From: Streptomyces ficellus
Lineage (GTDB): Bacteria > Actinomycetota > Actinomycetes > Streptomycetales > Streptomycetaceae
Assembly: GCF_009739905.1 (NCBI RefSeq)
Contig: NZ_CP034279.1
Span: 6,572,001-6,636,000, forward strand
Length of the DNA stretch: 64,000 bases
Reading direction: 5' to 3'
The notes beneath the pieces were generated by a model. The model did not search any database. It was not told the DNA's origin and worked only from the letters and a program-made list of their open reading frames with translations. The translations under genes were made by a program, and so were the position numbers. Below, piece by piece: positions 49,456-57,582 of the stretch. Numbering within the stretch: position 1 is the first letter of the stretch; every line of letters begins with the position of its first letter.

Positions 49456-50127
49456 TCACAGGCTGCGGGCGGTGATGTCGCCGTAGGCGGTGGTCGCCCG
49501 GATCTCCAGGGCCGCGCCGGCGCCTTCGGCGTTCCTGAGGGCGTTGTGGATCCGGCCGTAGGAGGTGCCGGCGTCCAGGGTGGCGGAGACCCCGCGGGCC
49601 GCGCCGACCGAGATCTCGCCGTGCTCCGTGCTGAGCACGACCGTGCCGCGCTCCGCCTCGGCGACGTGGAGGTCGCCCTTCTGGGTGCTGATCTCCGCCG
49701 GGCCGCCGAGGCGGCCGAGCGAGACGTCACCGGCGGCGAGGGCGAGCCGGGCGCTCGCGGCCTCGTCGAGCTTGACCGTGCCCCGCGCGCCCTCGAAGGT
49801 GACGTCGCCGAGCCGTCCCACGCCCCGGAGCTCCGCGTCGGCCGCCTTCACCGTGACGTGGGAGCCGGCCGGCAGCTGAACGGTCACCTCGACCGAGCCG
49901 GAGTGGCCGAGGAGCTGGTTCTTCGCCTCCGGCGCCGCGATCCTCAGGACGCCGTCCGTGAACGCGACCGTGGTCTCCTTGGCCGCCTGCGCGTCCCGGC
50001 TCTTCGAGGCGTCCGCGGGCAGGACCTCGACCGTGGCGTCGGCCCGGTCGGCCGCGATGATCTGCACGCGCCCGGCGGGGACGTCGAGGACGGCGGAGAC
50101 CGGGGCGGTGGTGTCGAACTTCTGCAT
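49456..50127 (-). CDS. DUF4097-family beta-strand-repeat protein
   Basis: A 223-residue beta-rich protein. Repeated short strands with G-x-[IV] turns (VSAVLDVPAGRVQIIAADRADATVEVLP, GHSGSVEVTVQLPAGSHVTVKAADAELRGVGRLGDVTFEGARGTVKLD) are typical of DUF4097 (adhesin-like) right-handed beta helices. There is no signal peptide. Function is unknown; many such genes lie beside a regulator, as here. The ATG at 50127 has GGAGG 5-6 nt upstream. It is divergent from the GbsR-like regulator gene, with a shared operator array in between. Confidence 0.85.
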   Translation of the reverse strand: MQKFDTTAPVSAVLDVPAGRVQIIAADRADATVEVLPADASKSRDAQAAKETTVAFTDGVLRIAAPEAKNQLLGHSGSVEVTVQLPAGSHVTVKAADAELRGVGRLGDVTFEGARGTVKLDEAASARLALAAGDVSLGRLGGPAEISTQKGDLHVAEAERGTVVLSTEHGEISVGAARGVSATLDAGTSYGRIHNALRNAEGAGAALEIRATTAYGDITARSL

Positions 50128-50148
50128 GATGTCCTCCTGCGCTGCGTT

Positions 50149-50325
50149 GTTTCTGACACCAGAAACGCTACGTTGCGTTCAATGGATTGGCAACGCATTC
50201 ATTGCGTATGTACGGCATTAGAGCAGGTCAAAGCCGCTATTTCATTGCAACGGGCTGTGAGGCAACGCAACGACTCCACTCAATGGCGTTGCAATAGGGC
50301 GGGGGTGAACGCTACGTTTCGTTCA
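50149..50325. promoter_or_regulatory. Operator array in the DUF4097/regulator divergent promoter
   Basis: The 248-bp interval holds several symmetrical elements. GTTTCTG-ACAC-CAGAAAC is at 50149-50166. An 18-bp direct repeat AACGCTACGTTKCGTTCA, containing the AACG-CTA-CGTT palindrome, is at 50164-50181 and 50308-50325. A 9-bp inverted pair ATTGCAACG / CGTTGCAAT is at 50244-50252 and 50287-50295. The two copies of the direct repeat each lie near one start codon, as expected if one regulator controls both genes. The interval is unusually AT-rich. Confidence 0.65.
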
Positions 50326-50375
50326 TCGCACCGCACAGCACCGCACCGCCCGCGCGGCGAACGAAGGAGAACGCG

Positions 50376-51122
50376 ATGCCGGGAGGCAGACTCACCCAGG
50401 CCGAACGCCAGCGGATCGCGCTCGGGCTGGCCGACGGCCTCGCCTACGCGGAGATCGCCAGACGCCTCGACCGCCCCACCTCGACCGTCACCCGCGAGGT
50501 GATGCGCAACGGCGGCCCCACCGCCTACCGCGCCGACCTGGCCCACCGCGCCACCGAGCAGCGCGCCCACCGCCGCAAGGCCCCCTCCACGGGAGCGCGG
50601 GAGACCCCGCAGCTCCACGGACGCGACGCCGAGGCCGTGCGCGCGTACGAGGAGACGTTCACCACCGTGCTCATGGCCTCCGGCCTGCCCAAGATGATGG
50701 CGAGGGTGCTGACCTGCCTCTACACCACCGACGAGGGCAGCCTCACCGCGGCCGAGCTGGTCCGGCGCCTGCAGGTCAGCCCGGCGTCCGTGTCCAAGGC
50801 GATCGCGTTCCTGGAGAGCCAGGACCTCGTCCGCAGGGAGCGGGCCGAGGGCCGCCGCGAGCGCTACAGCGTGGACGACGACCTCTGGTACCAGTCGATG
50901 ATCGGCAGCGCCCGCGCCACCGCCCAGCTCGTCGAGACCGCACGGCAGGGCGTCGGCGTCCTCGGCACCGGCACACCGGCCGCGGCCCGCCTGGAGAACA
51001 TCGCCCGCTTCCTCGACTTCGTCTCCGAGAGCATCGCCCGCGCCGCGGAACAGGCCCGCGAGATCCTCCACACCGGCGGCGGCGGTGGTGGCGACGGCGG
51101 GGGAGTGGGACCCTTGCAATGA
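50376..51122 (+). CDS. GbsR/MarR-like regulator with N-terminal IS30-type HTH
   Basis: A 248-residue protein. The N-terminus (LTQAERQRIALGLADGLAYAEIARRLDRPTSTVTREVMRNGG) is an HTH of the kind also found in IS30 transposases, but no transposase catalytic domain follows, so it is a regulator. Residues ~95-200 form a MarR/GbsR-type winged helix (ARVLTCLYTTDEGSLTAAELVRRLQVSPASVSKAIAFLESQDLVRRERAEGRRERYSV). A Gly-rich tail ends the protein. AAGGAG precedes the ATG at 7 nt. It probably represses the divergent DUF4097 gene and itself. Confidence 0.85.
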   Translation: MPGGRLTQAERQRIALGLADGLAYAEIARRLDRPTSTVTREVMRNGGPTAYRADLAHRATEQRAHRRKAPSTGARETPQLHGRDAEAVRAYEETFTTVLMASGLPKMMARVLTCLYTTDEGSLTAAELVRRLQVSPASVSKAIAFLESQDLVRRERAEGRRERYSVDDDLWYQSMIGSARATAQLVETARQGVGVLGTGTPAAARLENIARFLDFVSESIARAAEQAREILHTGGGGGGDGGGVGPLQ

Positions 51123-51179
51123 GATCCGGCGAGATCCACCGAGGTGTACCGAGATCCACCGAGTGCACCGGGATCCGCC
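51121..51179. repeat. GAGATCC direct repeats before the GCS2-type ligase gene
   Basis: GAGATCCGGC, GAGATCCACC, GAGATCCACC and a drifted GGGATCCGCC occur at 51121, 51131, 51151 and 51170, in 10- and 20-bp steps, so all copies lie on one helical face. They fill the gap between the regulator and the ligase gene. Confidence 0.5.
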
Positions 51180-51219
51180 GCCTGGAGCCGTTCACACCGA
51201 GGGCACTCGGGAGGGCCGC

Positions 51220-52698
51220 ATGGGACGTGACGTCCCGGCGCTGGTGTTCACCCGCGACGACCGCCGCCGGTTCCGGAACAAGATGCACGCCTGCCTCGAA
51301 GCCTTCTCGCGCATGCTGCGGGAGTCGCGGTTCGACTTCGAGCGGCCGATGGTCGGCCTGGAGATCGAGTTGAACCTCGTCGACGGCGCCGCCGAGCCCG
51401 CCATGCGCAGCACGGACGTACTGGAGGCCATCGCCGATCCCTCCTGGTCCAGCGAGCTGGGCCGGTTCAACCTGGAGATCAACGTCGAGCCGCGCCGGCT
51501 GACGGCGGGCGGGCCGGACGCCTGGGAGCAGGAGATCCGCGGCGCGCTCAACCACGCCGAGGCGAAGGCGGCGGCGGTCGGCGCCCACCTCGTCATGATC
51601 GGCATCCTGCCCACGCTGGAGACCAAGGACGTCGGGCTGGCGGCACTGTCGGAGAACCCGCGCTACCACCTCCTCAACGAGCAGATCTTCTCCGCACGCG
51701 GGGAGGACCTGCTGATCGCGGTGGACGGGGTGGAGCGGCTGAGGACCTACGCCGACACCATCACACCGGAGGCGGCGTGCACCAGCACGCAGTTCCACCT
51801 CCAGGTGTCGCCGGACGAATTCGCGGACTACTGGAACGCCGCGCAGGCCATCGCCGGCGTCCAGGTGGCCCTCGCGGCGAACTCACCCTTCCTGTTCGGC
51901 AAGGAGCTGTGGCGCGAGACGCGCATCCCGCTGTTCGAGCAGGCCACCGACACCCGCTCCGAGGAGATCAAGGTCCAGGGCGTACGGCCCCGGGTCTGGT
52001 TCGGCGAGCGGTGGATCACCAGCGTCTTCGACCTCTTCGAGGAGAACGTGCGGTACTTCCCCGCACTCCTGCCCCTGTGCGACGAGGAGGACCCGCACCG
52101 CACGCTGGACGGCGGGGGAACCCCCGGGCTCGCCGAACTCACCCTGCACAACGGGACGATCTACCGCTGGAACCGGCCGGTGTACGCGGTCGTCGACGGC
52201 GTACCGCACCTGCGGGTGGAGAACCGCGTGCTGCCCGCCGGCCCGACGGTGGCCGACGTGCTGTCCAACGGCGCCTTCTACTACGGGCTCACCCGGGCAC
52301 TGGTCGACGAGGACCGGCCCGTCTGGTCCCGGATGTCGTTCGCCGCCGCCGAGGACAACCTGCACTCCGCCGCACGGCACGGCATCGACGCCCAGGTGTA
52401 CTGGCCGGGCATGGGCGAGGTCCCGGTGACCGAGCTGGTGCTGCGGCGCCTGCTGCCGATGGCCCACCGAGGGCTGGAGCGGGCGGGCATGGACGCGGCG
52501 TGGCGGGAGCCGCTGCTGGGCGTCATCGAGCAGCGCTGCGTCAGCGGCCGCAACGGCGCGGTGTGGCAGGCCGAGACCTTCCACCACATCCAGGACATCG
52601 GACACACCGACCGGCACCAGGCGCTGCGGCGGATGACCCACCAGTACATCGACTACATGCACCTGAACGCCCCCGCCCACACCTGGCCCGTCGACTGA
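51220..52698 (+). CDS. Glutamate-cysteine ligase family (GCS2/YbdK-like) carboxylate-amine ligase
   Basis: A 492-residue protein with the GCS2 core: MVGLEIELNLVDGAAEPAM (ATP/metal-binding Glu pair), GRFNLEINVEPRRL, CTSTQFHLQVSPDEFADYWNAAQAIAGVQVALAANSPFLFG, and the HNGTIYRWNRPVY and LRVENRVLPAGPTVADVLSNGAFYYGL regions. It should join an amino group to a glutamate-like carboxylate using ATP. Mycothiol, not glutathione, is the main thiol of Streptomyces, so a role other than glutathione synthesis is likely. ATG at 51220 has GGAGG upstream. It follows the regulator gene in the same direction. Confidence 0.85.
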   Translation: MGRDVPALVFTRDDRRRFRNKMHACLEAFSRMLRESRFDFERPMVGLEIELNLVDGAAEPAMRSTDVLEAIADPSWSSELGRFNLEINVEPRRLTAGGPDAWEQEIRGALNHAEAKAAAVGAHLVMIGILPTLETKDVGLAALSENPRYHLLNEQIFSARGEDLLIAVDGVERLRTYADTITPEAACTSTQFHLQVSPDEFADYWNAAQAIAGVQVALAANSPFLFGKELWRETRIPLFEQATDTRSEEIKVQGVRPRVWFGERWITSVFDLFEENVRYFPALLPLCDEEDPHRTLDGGGTPGLAELTLHNGTIYRWNRPVYAVVDGVPHLRVENRVLPAGPTVADVLSNGAFYYGLTRALVDEDRPVWSRMSFAAAEDNLHSAARHGIDAQVYWPGMGEVPVTELVLRRLLPMAHRGLERAGMDAAWREPLLGVIEQRCVSGRNGAVWQAETFHHIQDIGHTDRHQALRRMTHQYIDYMHLNAPAHTWPVD

Positions 52699-52703
52699 CG
52701 TGG

Positions 52704-53699
52704 TCAGGAAGCGGGCGGGTGCTGGCCCGGTCCGGTGGGGTCGTGGACGAGCGGTGTGGGGGAGAGTGCGGACTCCTCCTCCCCGGGCTCCAGGAGCGTG
52801 TCGGCGGCGCCGACGATCAACGGGTCGGGGGTGCCGACGACGGCCGGGTCCTTCTTCGCGTAGTCCATGCGGGTGAGGAGGTGCCGCATCGCCTCCAGCC
52901 GCGCCCGCCGCTTGTCGTTGCTCTTGACCACCGTCCACGGGGCCTCGTGGGTGTCGGTGGCGCGGAACATGGCGACCTTGGCCTCGGTGTAGGCGTCCCA
53001 CAGGTCGAGGGAGGCGAGGTCGGTGGGCGACAGCTTCCACTGGCGTACCGGATCGACCTGGCGGATGGCGAACCGGGTGCGCTGCTCGGCACGGGAGACG
53101 GAGAACCAGAACTTCACGAGGTGGATGCCGTCCTCCACCAGCATCCGCTCGAAGGCGGGGCACTGCTTCAGGAACAGCTCGTACTCCTCGTCCGTGCAGA
53201 AGCCCATCACCTTCTCGACGCCGGCGCGGTTGTACCAGGACCGGTCGAAGAACACGATCTCGCCGGGGCCGGGGAGGTGGGCGACGTAGCGCTGGAAGTA
53301 CCACTGCCCGGCTTCCCTGGCGGACGGCTTGTCCAGGGCGACGACCCGGGCGCCGCGCGGGTTGAGCCGCTCGGTGAACCGCTGGATCGTCCCGCCCTTC
53401 CCCGCGGCGTCCCGGCCCTCGCAGATCACGACCAGCCGGGTGTCCGTCTCCCTGACCCAGCGCTGGAGCTTCAGCAGCTCGATCTGGAGGGTGCGCTTGA
53501 CCCGCTCGTACTCCGCCCGGCGCACCTTGCGCGTGTACGGGTAGTTCTCCTGCCAGGTGCGGATCGGCCGGCCGTCCCCGTCGTAGAGGAGGGGCCGTTC
53601 CGGCCGGCTGTCGTCCACGCTGAGCCCGGCCAGCAGATCCTTCTCCGACTCCGACTCGTCCACGACCCGGTCTCCTTCCACCGCGTTCCCCTCCACCAT
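52704..53699 (-). CDS. ppk2: Polyphosphate kinase 2
   Basis: A 331-residue single-domain PPK2. Walker A is CEGRDAAGKGGTIQRF, the lid has RGARVVALDKPSAREAGQWYFQRYVAHLP, and Walker B is IVFFDRSWYNRAGVEKVMGF. SDDKRRARLEAMRHLL-like and PWTVVKSNDKRRARLEA match the C-terminal helices. It moves phosphate between polyphosphate and nucleotides; single-domain class I enzymes favour making ATP or GTP from polyP. ATG at 53699 is used (GGAG upstream); longer N-termini are Arg/Ser-rich. It converges on the GCS2 gene, 5 bp apart. Confidence 0.92.
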   Translation of the reverse strand: MVEGNAVEGDRVVDESESEKDLLAGLSVDDSRPERPLLYDGDGRPIRTWQENYPYTRKVRRAEYERVKRTLQIELLKLQRWVRETDTRLVVICEGRDAAGKGGTIQRFTERLNPRGARVVALDKPSAREAGQWYFQRYVAHLPGPGEIVFFDRSWYNRAGVEKVMGFCTDEEYELFLKQCPAFERMLVEDGIHLVKFWFSVSRAEQRTRFAIRQVDPVRQWKLSPTDLASLDLWDAYTEAKVAMFRATDTHEAPWTVVKSNDKRRARLEAMRHLLTRMDYAKKDPAVVGTPDPLIVGAADTLLEPGEEESALSPTPLVHDPTGPGQHPPAS

Positions 53700-53835
53700 T
53701 GTCCCGCTCCCGCTCCCGCTCCCGCCGCGACGCGCAGGCGCCCGCCGTGGCGGTCGCGTGGAGGGGCGTGTACCCCGGAAGGCGGCCCCCACCACGCGTT
53801 CCGCCCGGTGCGGCCGACGTCAGGTGCGGCCGGGC

Positions 53836-54468
53836 TCAGGTGCGGCGCGGCGCACCGTCGCGGGGCCGGGCGGCGTGCCGGTGGGCGAGGACGGACAGCG
53901 GTACGGAGGCCACCCAGCTGTAGATGGCCGCCTGCGGCGAGAACGGGGCGATGGCCACCGAGAGCAGGAACACGAACGCCTGCGCGGGCAGCGGCGGGCG
54001 CAGGTCGGTCCGGTAGGGCGGCGTGCGGGCGATGTGCACCTGCATCGCGTACAGCACCAGCGCGCCCAGGCCGATGACGGCCCCGTACAGTCCCGGCCCC
54101 ACCGGAAGGTGGGCGTAGTCCTCCAGGACGCGGGTGGGGAACGGCATCAGGGACACCAGCACCAGGAAGACCACGTTCAGCCAGAACAGGCGCGTGTCGA
54201 GCCACTCCGCGGTCCGCAGCGTGGCGTGGTGGGCGCGCCAGAACATCGCGATCACCACGGCGCTCAGCAGGAAGGCGCCCACCTGGGACTGCACGTCGTC
54301 GAGGGCCCTGCGCAGCGCGGTCCCGCTCAGGTCGTCGGGCAGTTGGATGTCCAGGACCAGCAGCGTCATGGCGATGGCGACGACGCCGTCGGTCAGTGCG
54401 AGCATCCTGTGCCGGGGGACCTGCTGCCCGGCGGCCGGGACGTCCGTGTGCCCTTCACCCTTGTCCAT
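53836..54468 (-). CDS. TMEM175/DUF1211-family potassium channel-like membrane protein
   Basis: A 210-residue protein with six membrane helices. It has MLALTDGVVAIAMTLLVLDIQLP at helix 1, where human and bacterial TMEM175 channels have the FSDG...A selectivity motif; the first position is Leu-Thr here (LTDG). WRAHHATLR and LFWLNVVFLVLVSLMPFPTRVL are also characteristic. Bacterial members form tetrameric K+ channels. ATG at 54468. It is divergent from the ferric-reductase-like gene. Confidence 0.88.
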   Translation of the reverse strand: MDKGEGHTDVPAAGQQVPRHRMLALTDGVVAIAMTLLVLDIQLPDDLSGTALRRALDDVQSQVGAFLLSAVVIAMFWRAHHATLRTAEWLDTRLFWLNVVFLVLVSLMPFPTRVLEDYAHLPVGPGLYGAVIGLGALVLYAMQVHIARTPPYRTDLRPPLPAQAFVFLLSVAIAPFSPQAAIYSWVASVPLSVLAHRHAARPRDGAPRRT

Positions 54469-54644
54469 CGACCTGTAGTAGCACTCACCCGTGCCCCGCC
54501 CCGCCGCCCGCGCGGGCGTGTCGCTGACCGTGTCCCCGGGCCGGCGTGACGACTGGCCGAATGCCGTCTCGGCACCGGCCGCCCCGCACGTCACACTGGT
54601 GTCACCGGTGAGCACGCCGGTGAGCGCAACCCGAAAGGCCGTGC

Positions 54645-55643
54645 ATGCAGCGGGAAGTGACGCCGGATCACGAGGACGCGCGTCCCGTGGCAGCGGTGGA
54701 GGAGCGCCCGGGCGGACGGGTACGGCCGCGTGCGGACCTGCGTACGGACCTGCGGGCCGCGCTGCCCGACGCCGCGGCCGCCGTGGGGGTCACCCTCGCC
54801 GTGTTCGTGTTCCTGTACGTCCGGATGCGGTCCGGCGCATCGGCGACCGTCGCGGTCATGCCGTTCATGGACGACCCCGACACCTTCTGGATGTACCTGC
54901 TCAGCCAGGCCTTCGGCTGGTCCGGCCTGTTGTGGGCGTATGGCACCGTCATGCTCGGCCTGCTGCTGTCCGGGCCGGGACCCGGACGCCTCCCGGTGTC
55001 CCGCCCCCGTCTGGAGCGCTGGCACCGCACCACGAGCCTCACCACCATGGCCCTGATGTTCGCGCACGCCCTGATGTTCGCGGCCGAGCTGGTGCGGTAC
55101 GAGGTCGCGCTGCCCTGGGCGTCACGGCTGTGGTCCGCGTTCGCCGACACCTTCGTACCCGGCTGGTACGACTCGGGCACCGGCAGGCTTGCCATCCCCC
55201 TCGGCCAGGGCGCCCTCTACCTCGCCGTCCCGCTCGGGCTGCTGTTCTACGTCCGGCACCGCATTGGCGCCGGCACCTGGCGGCGGGTGCACCGGTTCGT
55301 GATCCTCGTGTACGTCCTGAGCGTCTGGCACACGCTGCTGTACGGCACCAACGTCTGGTACGGCGAGTGGCCGCGCACCGCGCTGTGGCTGCTCCAGCTG
55401 CCCGTGGCCGTCCTGCTCGTGCTGCGCCTGGTCCGGCCCGCCCGGCGGTCCGAGCGGCTGGGCGCGCCCGGCGGCGGGCGGGGCGCGGCCGTCGCGGGCT
55501 GGACGGCCCGGGCCGCCGGGCGGCTCGCCGCCGTCGCGGTGGTCGTGGGACTCCTCGCGGTGGTGCTGTCCGGGCACGACGGCGGCAGGCCCCGGCCCGC
55601 CGCGCCGCCCGCCACGACACCCCACCATCACGAGCCGGAGTGA
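54645..55643 (+). CDS. Ferric-reductase-like transmembrane protein
   Basis: A 332-residue protein with about seven membrane helices and pairs of histidines on helices that would bind b-type haem (LERWHRTTSLTTMALMFAHALMF; RRVHRFVILVYVLSVWHTLLYG). This is the ferric reductase/NOX transmembrane domain, but without the usual cytosolic FAD/NAD(P)H domain, so it needs a separate electron donor. It may reduce an extracellular metal complex or a quinone. The C-terminal tail has HHHEPE. Its 3' end overlaps the convergent BtuD-like gene by 16 bp. ATG at 54645 follows GAAAGG. Confidence 0.85.
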   Translation: MQREVTPDHEDARPVAAVEERPGGRVRPRADLRTDLRAALPDAAAAVGVTLAVFVFLYVRMRSGASATVAVMPFMDDPDTFWMYLLSQAFGWSGLLWAYGTVMLGLLLSGPGPGRLPVSRPRLERWHRTTSLTTMALMFAHALMFAAELVRYEVALPWASRLWSAFADTFVPGWYDSGTGRLAIPLGQGALYLAVPLGLLFYVRHRIGAGTWRRVHRFVILVYVLSVWHTLLYGTNVWYGEWPRTALWLLQLPVAVLLVLRLVRPARRSERLGAPGGGRGAAVAGWTARAAGRLAAVAVVVGLLAVVLSGHDGGRPRPAAPPATTPHHHEPE

Positions 55644-56446
55644 TCCGCCCCTGCCACGACCGCCCCGGCCGTCCCACCGGGCAGGAAGGTGACCTGGGGC
55701 GCGCCGGTGCGCGGATGGACCGACACCTCGGCCGCCACCCCGTACACCTCGGCCAGCAGCAGCGGGGTGAGCACCTCGCCCGGCGGGCCGGAGGCCGTGA
55801 CCGCGCCGTCCCGCAGGACGTACAACCGGTCGCAGTAGTACGCGGCGAGGTTGAGGTCGTGCAGCGCCACCAGCACGGTCGCGGGCAGCGCCCGCAGGTG
55901 GCCGAGGACCTCCAGCTGGTGCCGTACGTCAAGGTGGTTGGTCGGCTCGTCCAGCACCAGCAGCGACGGTTGCTGGCTGAGGGCGCGGGCGATCAGCACG
56001 CGCTGGCGCTCGCCCCCGGAGAGCCGGTCGAAGGCGCGGTCGGCGAGCCCGGCGGCGTCCACCGCCTCCAGGGCCCGGGAGATCAGCCGGGCGTCCTTTG
56101 CGGTGTCGCCGTCGAGGAGCCGCTTGTGCGGGGTACGGCCCATGGCGACGACCTCCCGCACCGTCAGGTCGAAGTCGGCGCCCGTCTCCTGCACCACGGC
56201 GGCCAGGGTCCGGGCCAGCCGGCGCGGGGGCAGCGCCCAGGCGTCGGCGCCGTCGACGCGGACCTGCCCGGTGTCGGGGCGCAGGACCCGGTAGACGGCG
56301 CGCAGGAGGCTGGACTTGCCGCTGCCGTTGGGACCGACCAGCCCGATCACCTCGCCGGGGCGGGCGGTCAGGGAGACGTCCCGGACGAGACGGCGGGCGC
56401 CGGCGCTGAGCGTGACGCCCTCGATCACGAGCTCGGTCGCGGTCAT
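55628..56446 (-). CDS. btuD: Cobalamin (corrinoid)-type ABC transporter, ATP-binding subunit
   Basis: A 272-residue BtuD/FepC-type ATPase: Walker A GPNGSGKSS, Q-loop VVQETGADFDL, signature LSGGERQRVLIARALS, Walker B LLVLDEPTNHLD and ALHDLN. The riboswitch that leads the operon makes cobalamin or another corrinoid the likely substrate, although the protein alone would fit haem or siderophore uptake. Its ATG overlaps the permease stop (ATGA). The C-terminal end overlaps the convergent ferric-reductase-like gene by 16 bp. Confidence 0.88.
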   Translation of the reverse strand: MTATELVIEGVTLSAGARRLVRDVSLTARPGEVIGLVGPNGSGKSSLLRAVYRVLRPDTGQVRVDGADAWALPPRRLARTLAAVVQETGADFDLTVREVVAMGRTPHKRLLDGDTAKDARLISRALEAVDAAGLADRAFDRLSGGERQRVLIARALSQQPSLLVLDEPTNHLDVRHQLEVLGHLRALPATVLVALHDLNLAAYYCDRLYVLRDGAVTASGPPGEVLTPLLLAEVYGVAAEVSVHPRTGAPQVTFLPGGTAGAVVAGADHSGS

Positions 56447-57582
56447 CCCACTCCTCCGTCCGGGTTCCGCCGGGCGTCCCTGCGCATCAGCCACAGGAAG
56501 AACGGCCCGCCGCACAGGGCGGTCAGGACGCCGACGGGTATCTCCATGGGCGCGGCGACCGTACGCGCGGCGACGTCGGCCCAGATCAGGAACACCGCCC
56601 CGGCGAGCGCGGCCGTCGGCAGCACCCGCCGGTGGTCGCCGCCCACGAACAGCCGGACGATGTGCGGCATGATCAGCCCCACGAATCCGATCGGCCCGGC
56701 GGCCGCGACCAGCACACCGGTCACCAGGGACAGCAGGACGAACATCCGGGCCCGGAAACGCGCCACGTCCAGCCCCATCGTCGTGGCGGCCTCCTCGCCC
56801 GCCAGCAGCAGGTTCAGGTTCCGGGCCTGGACGAGCAGGACGCCCACCCCGAGCAGCACGGCGGCGCCGGGCAGCCACAGGGTGCCCCACTGCACACCGC
56901 CGAGCCCGCCGAGCGTCCAGGCGAGGACCGCCCGTGCCTCGTTGCCGCGGTCGCTGGTCAGCAGCAGCATGTCCATCACCGCCGTGAGCACGGCGGCGAA
57001 CGCCACACCGGACAGCACCAGGCGCACCGACGTGATCCGCCCGCCCGTCCGCGCGGTCATGTAGACGAGCAGGAGCGTCACCAGCGCCCCGATGAACGCG
57101 GCGACCGACAGCGACAGGGGCCCGAACACGCTCACCCCGAAGACGATCACCGCGACCGCGCCCAGGGAGGCACCGGACGACACACCCAGCAGGTACGGCT
57201 CCGCGAGCGGGTTGCGCACCAGGGCCTGCATGGCGGTGCCCACCACGGCGAGCCCCGCGCCGGTCACCGCCCCGAGCAGGACGCGCGGCGCCCGCACGTC
57301 CAGGACGATCGTCTCGCGCGCCCGTGACCAGACCGGCTCCGACCAGTCGGCGCCCAGCGCGTGCGTCACGATGCCCCACACCTCGCCGGGCGGCGCGGCG
57401 ACCGAGCCGATGGCCATGCCCGCGGTCATGGACACCAGGAGCAGGACGCCGAGGATTCCCAGGGCCGTGACGAAGGGCGCCCGGCGGGACCCCGCCGCGC
57501 CCCCGTCCTTCCGGGCGGGGCCGGGAGCGGCGGGGCGGGAGGCGGGAGCGGTCGGCGGACTGGCGGGCGCCGCGCCCGTCAC
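56443..57582 (-). CDS. btuC: Cobalamin (corrinoid)-type ABC transporter, permease
   Basis: A 379-residue FecCD/BtuC permease with about ten helices. Family motifs: RAPRVLLGAVTGAGLAVVGTAMQALVRNPLAEPYLLGVSSGASLGAV and the ATPase-coupling loop GPIGFVGLIMPHIVRLFVGGDHRRVLP. The N-terminal ~45 residues are Pro/Ala-rich and cytoplasmic. It forms a homodimer channel served by the neighbouring ATPase. The GTG start at 57582 overlaps the stop of the binding-protein gene (GTGA). Confidence 0.9.
   Translation of the reverse strand: MTGAAPASPPTAPASRPAAPGPARKDGGAAGSRRAPFVTALGILGVLLLVSMTAGMAIGSVAAPPGEVWGIVTHALGADWSEPVWSRARETIVLDVRAPRVLLGAVTGAGLAVVGTAMQALVRNPLAEPYLLGVSSGASLGAVAVIVFGVSVFGPLSLSVAAFIGALVTLLLVYMTARTGGRITSVRLVLSGVAFAAVLTAVMDMLLLTSDRGNEARAVLAWTLGGLGGVQWGTLWLPGAAVLLGVGVLLVQARNLNLLLAGEEAATTMGLDVARFRARMFVLLSLVTGVLVAAAGPIGFVGLIMPHIVRLFVGGDHRRVLPTAALAGAVFLIWADVAARTVAAPMEIPVGVLTALCGGPFFLWLMRRDARRNPDGGVG

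Noticed and set aside
50376..50520. IS30 transposase fragment suggested by the N-terminal HTH
   Set aside because: No DDE catalytic domain or terminal inverted repeats; the rest is a winged-helix regulator with its own promoter.
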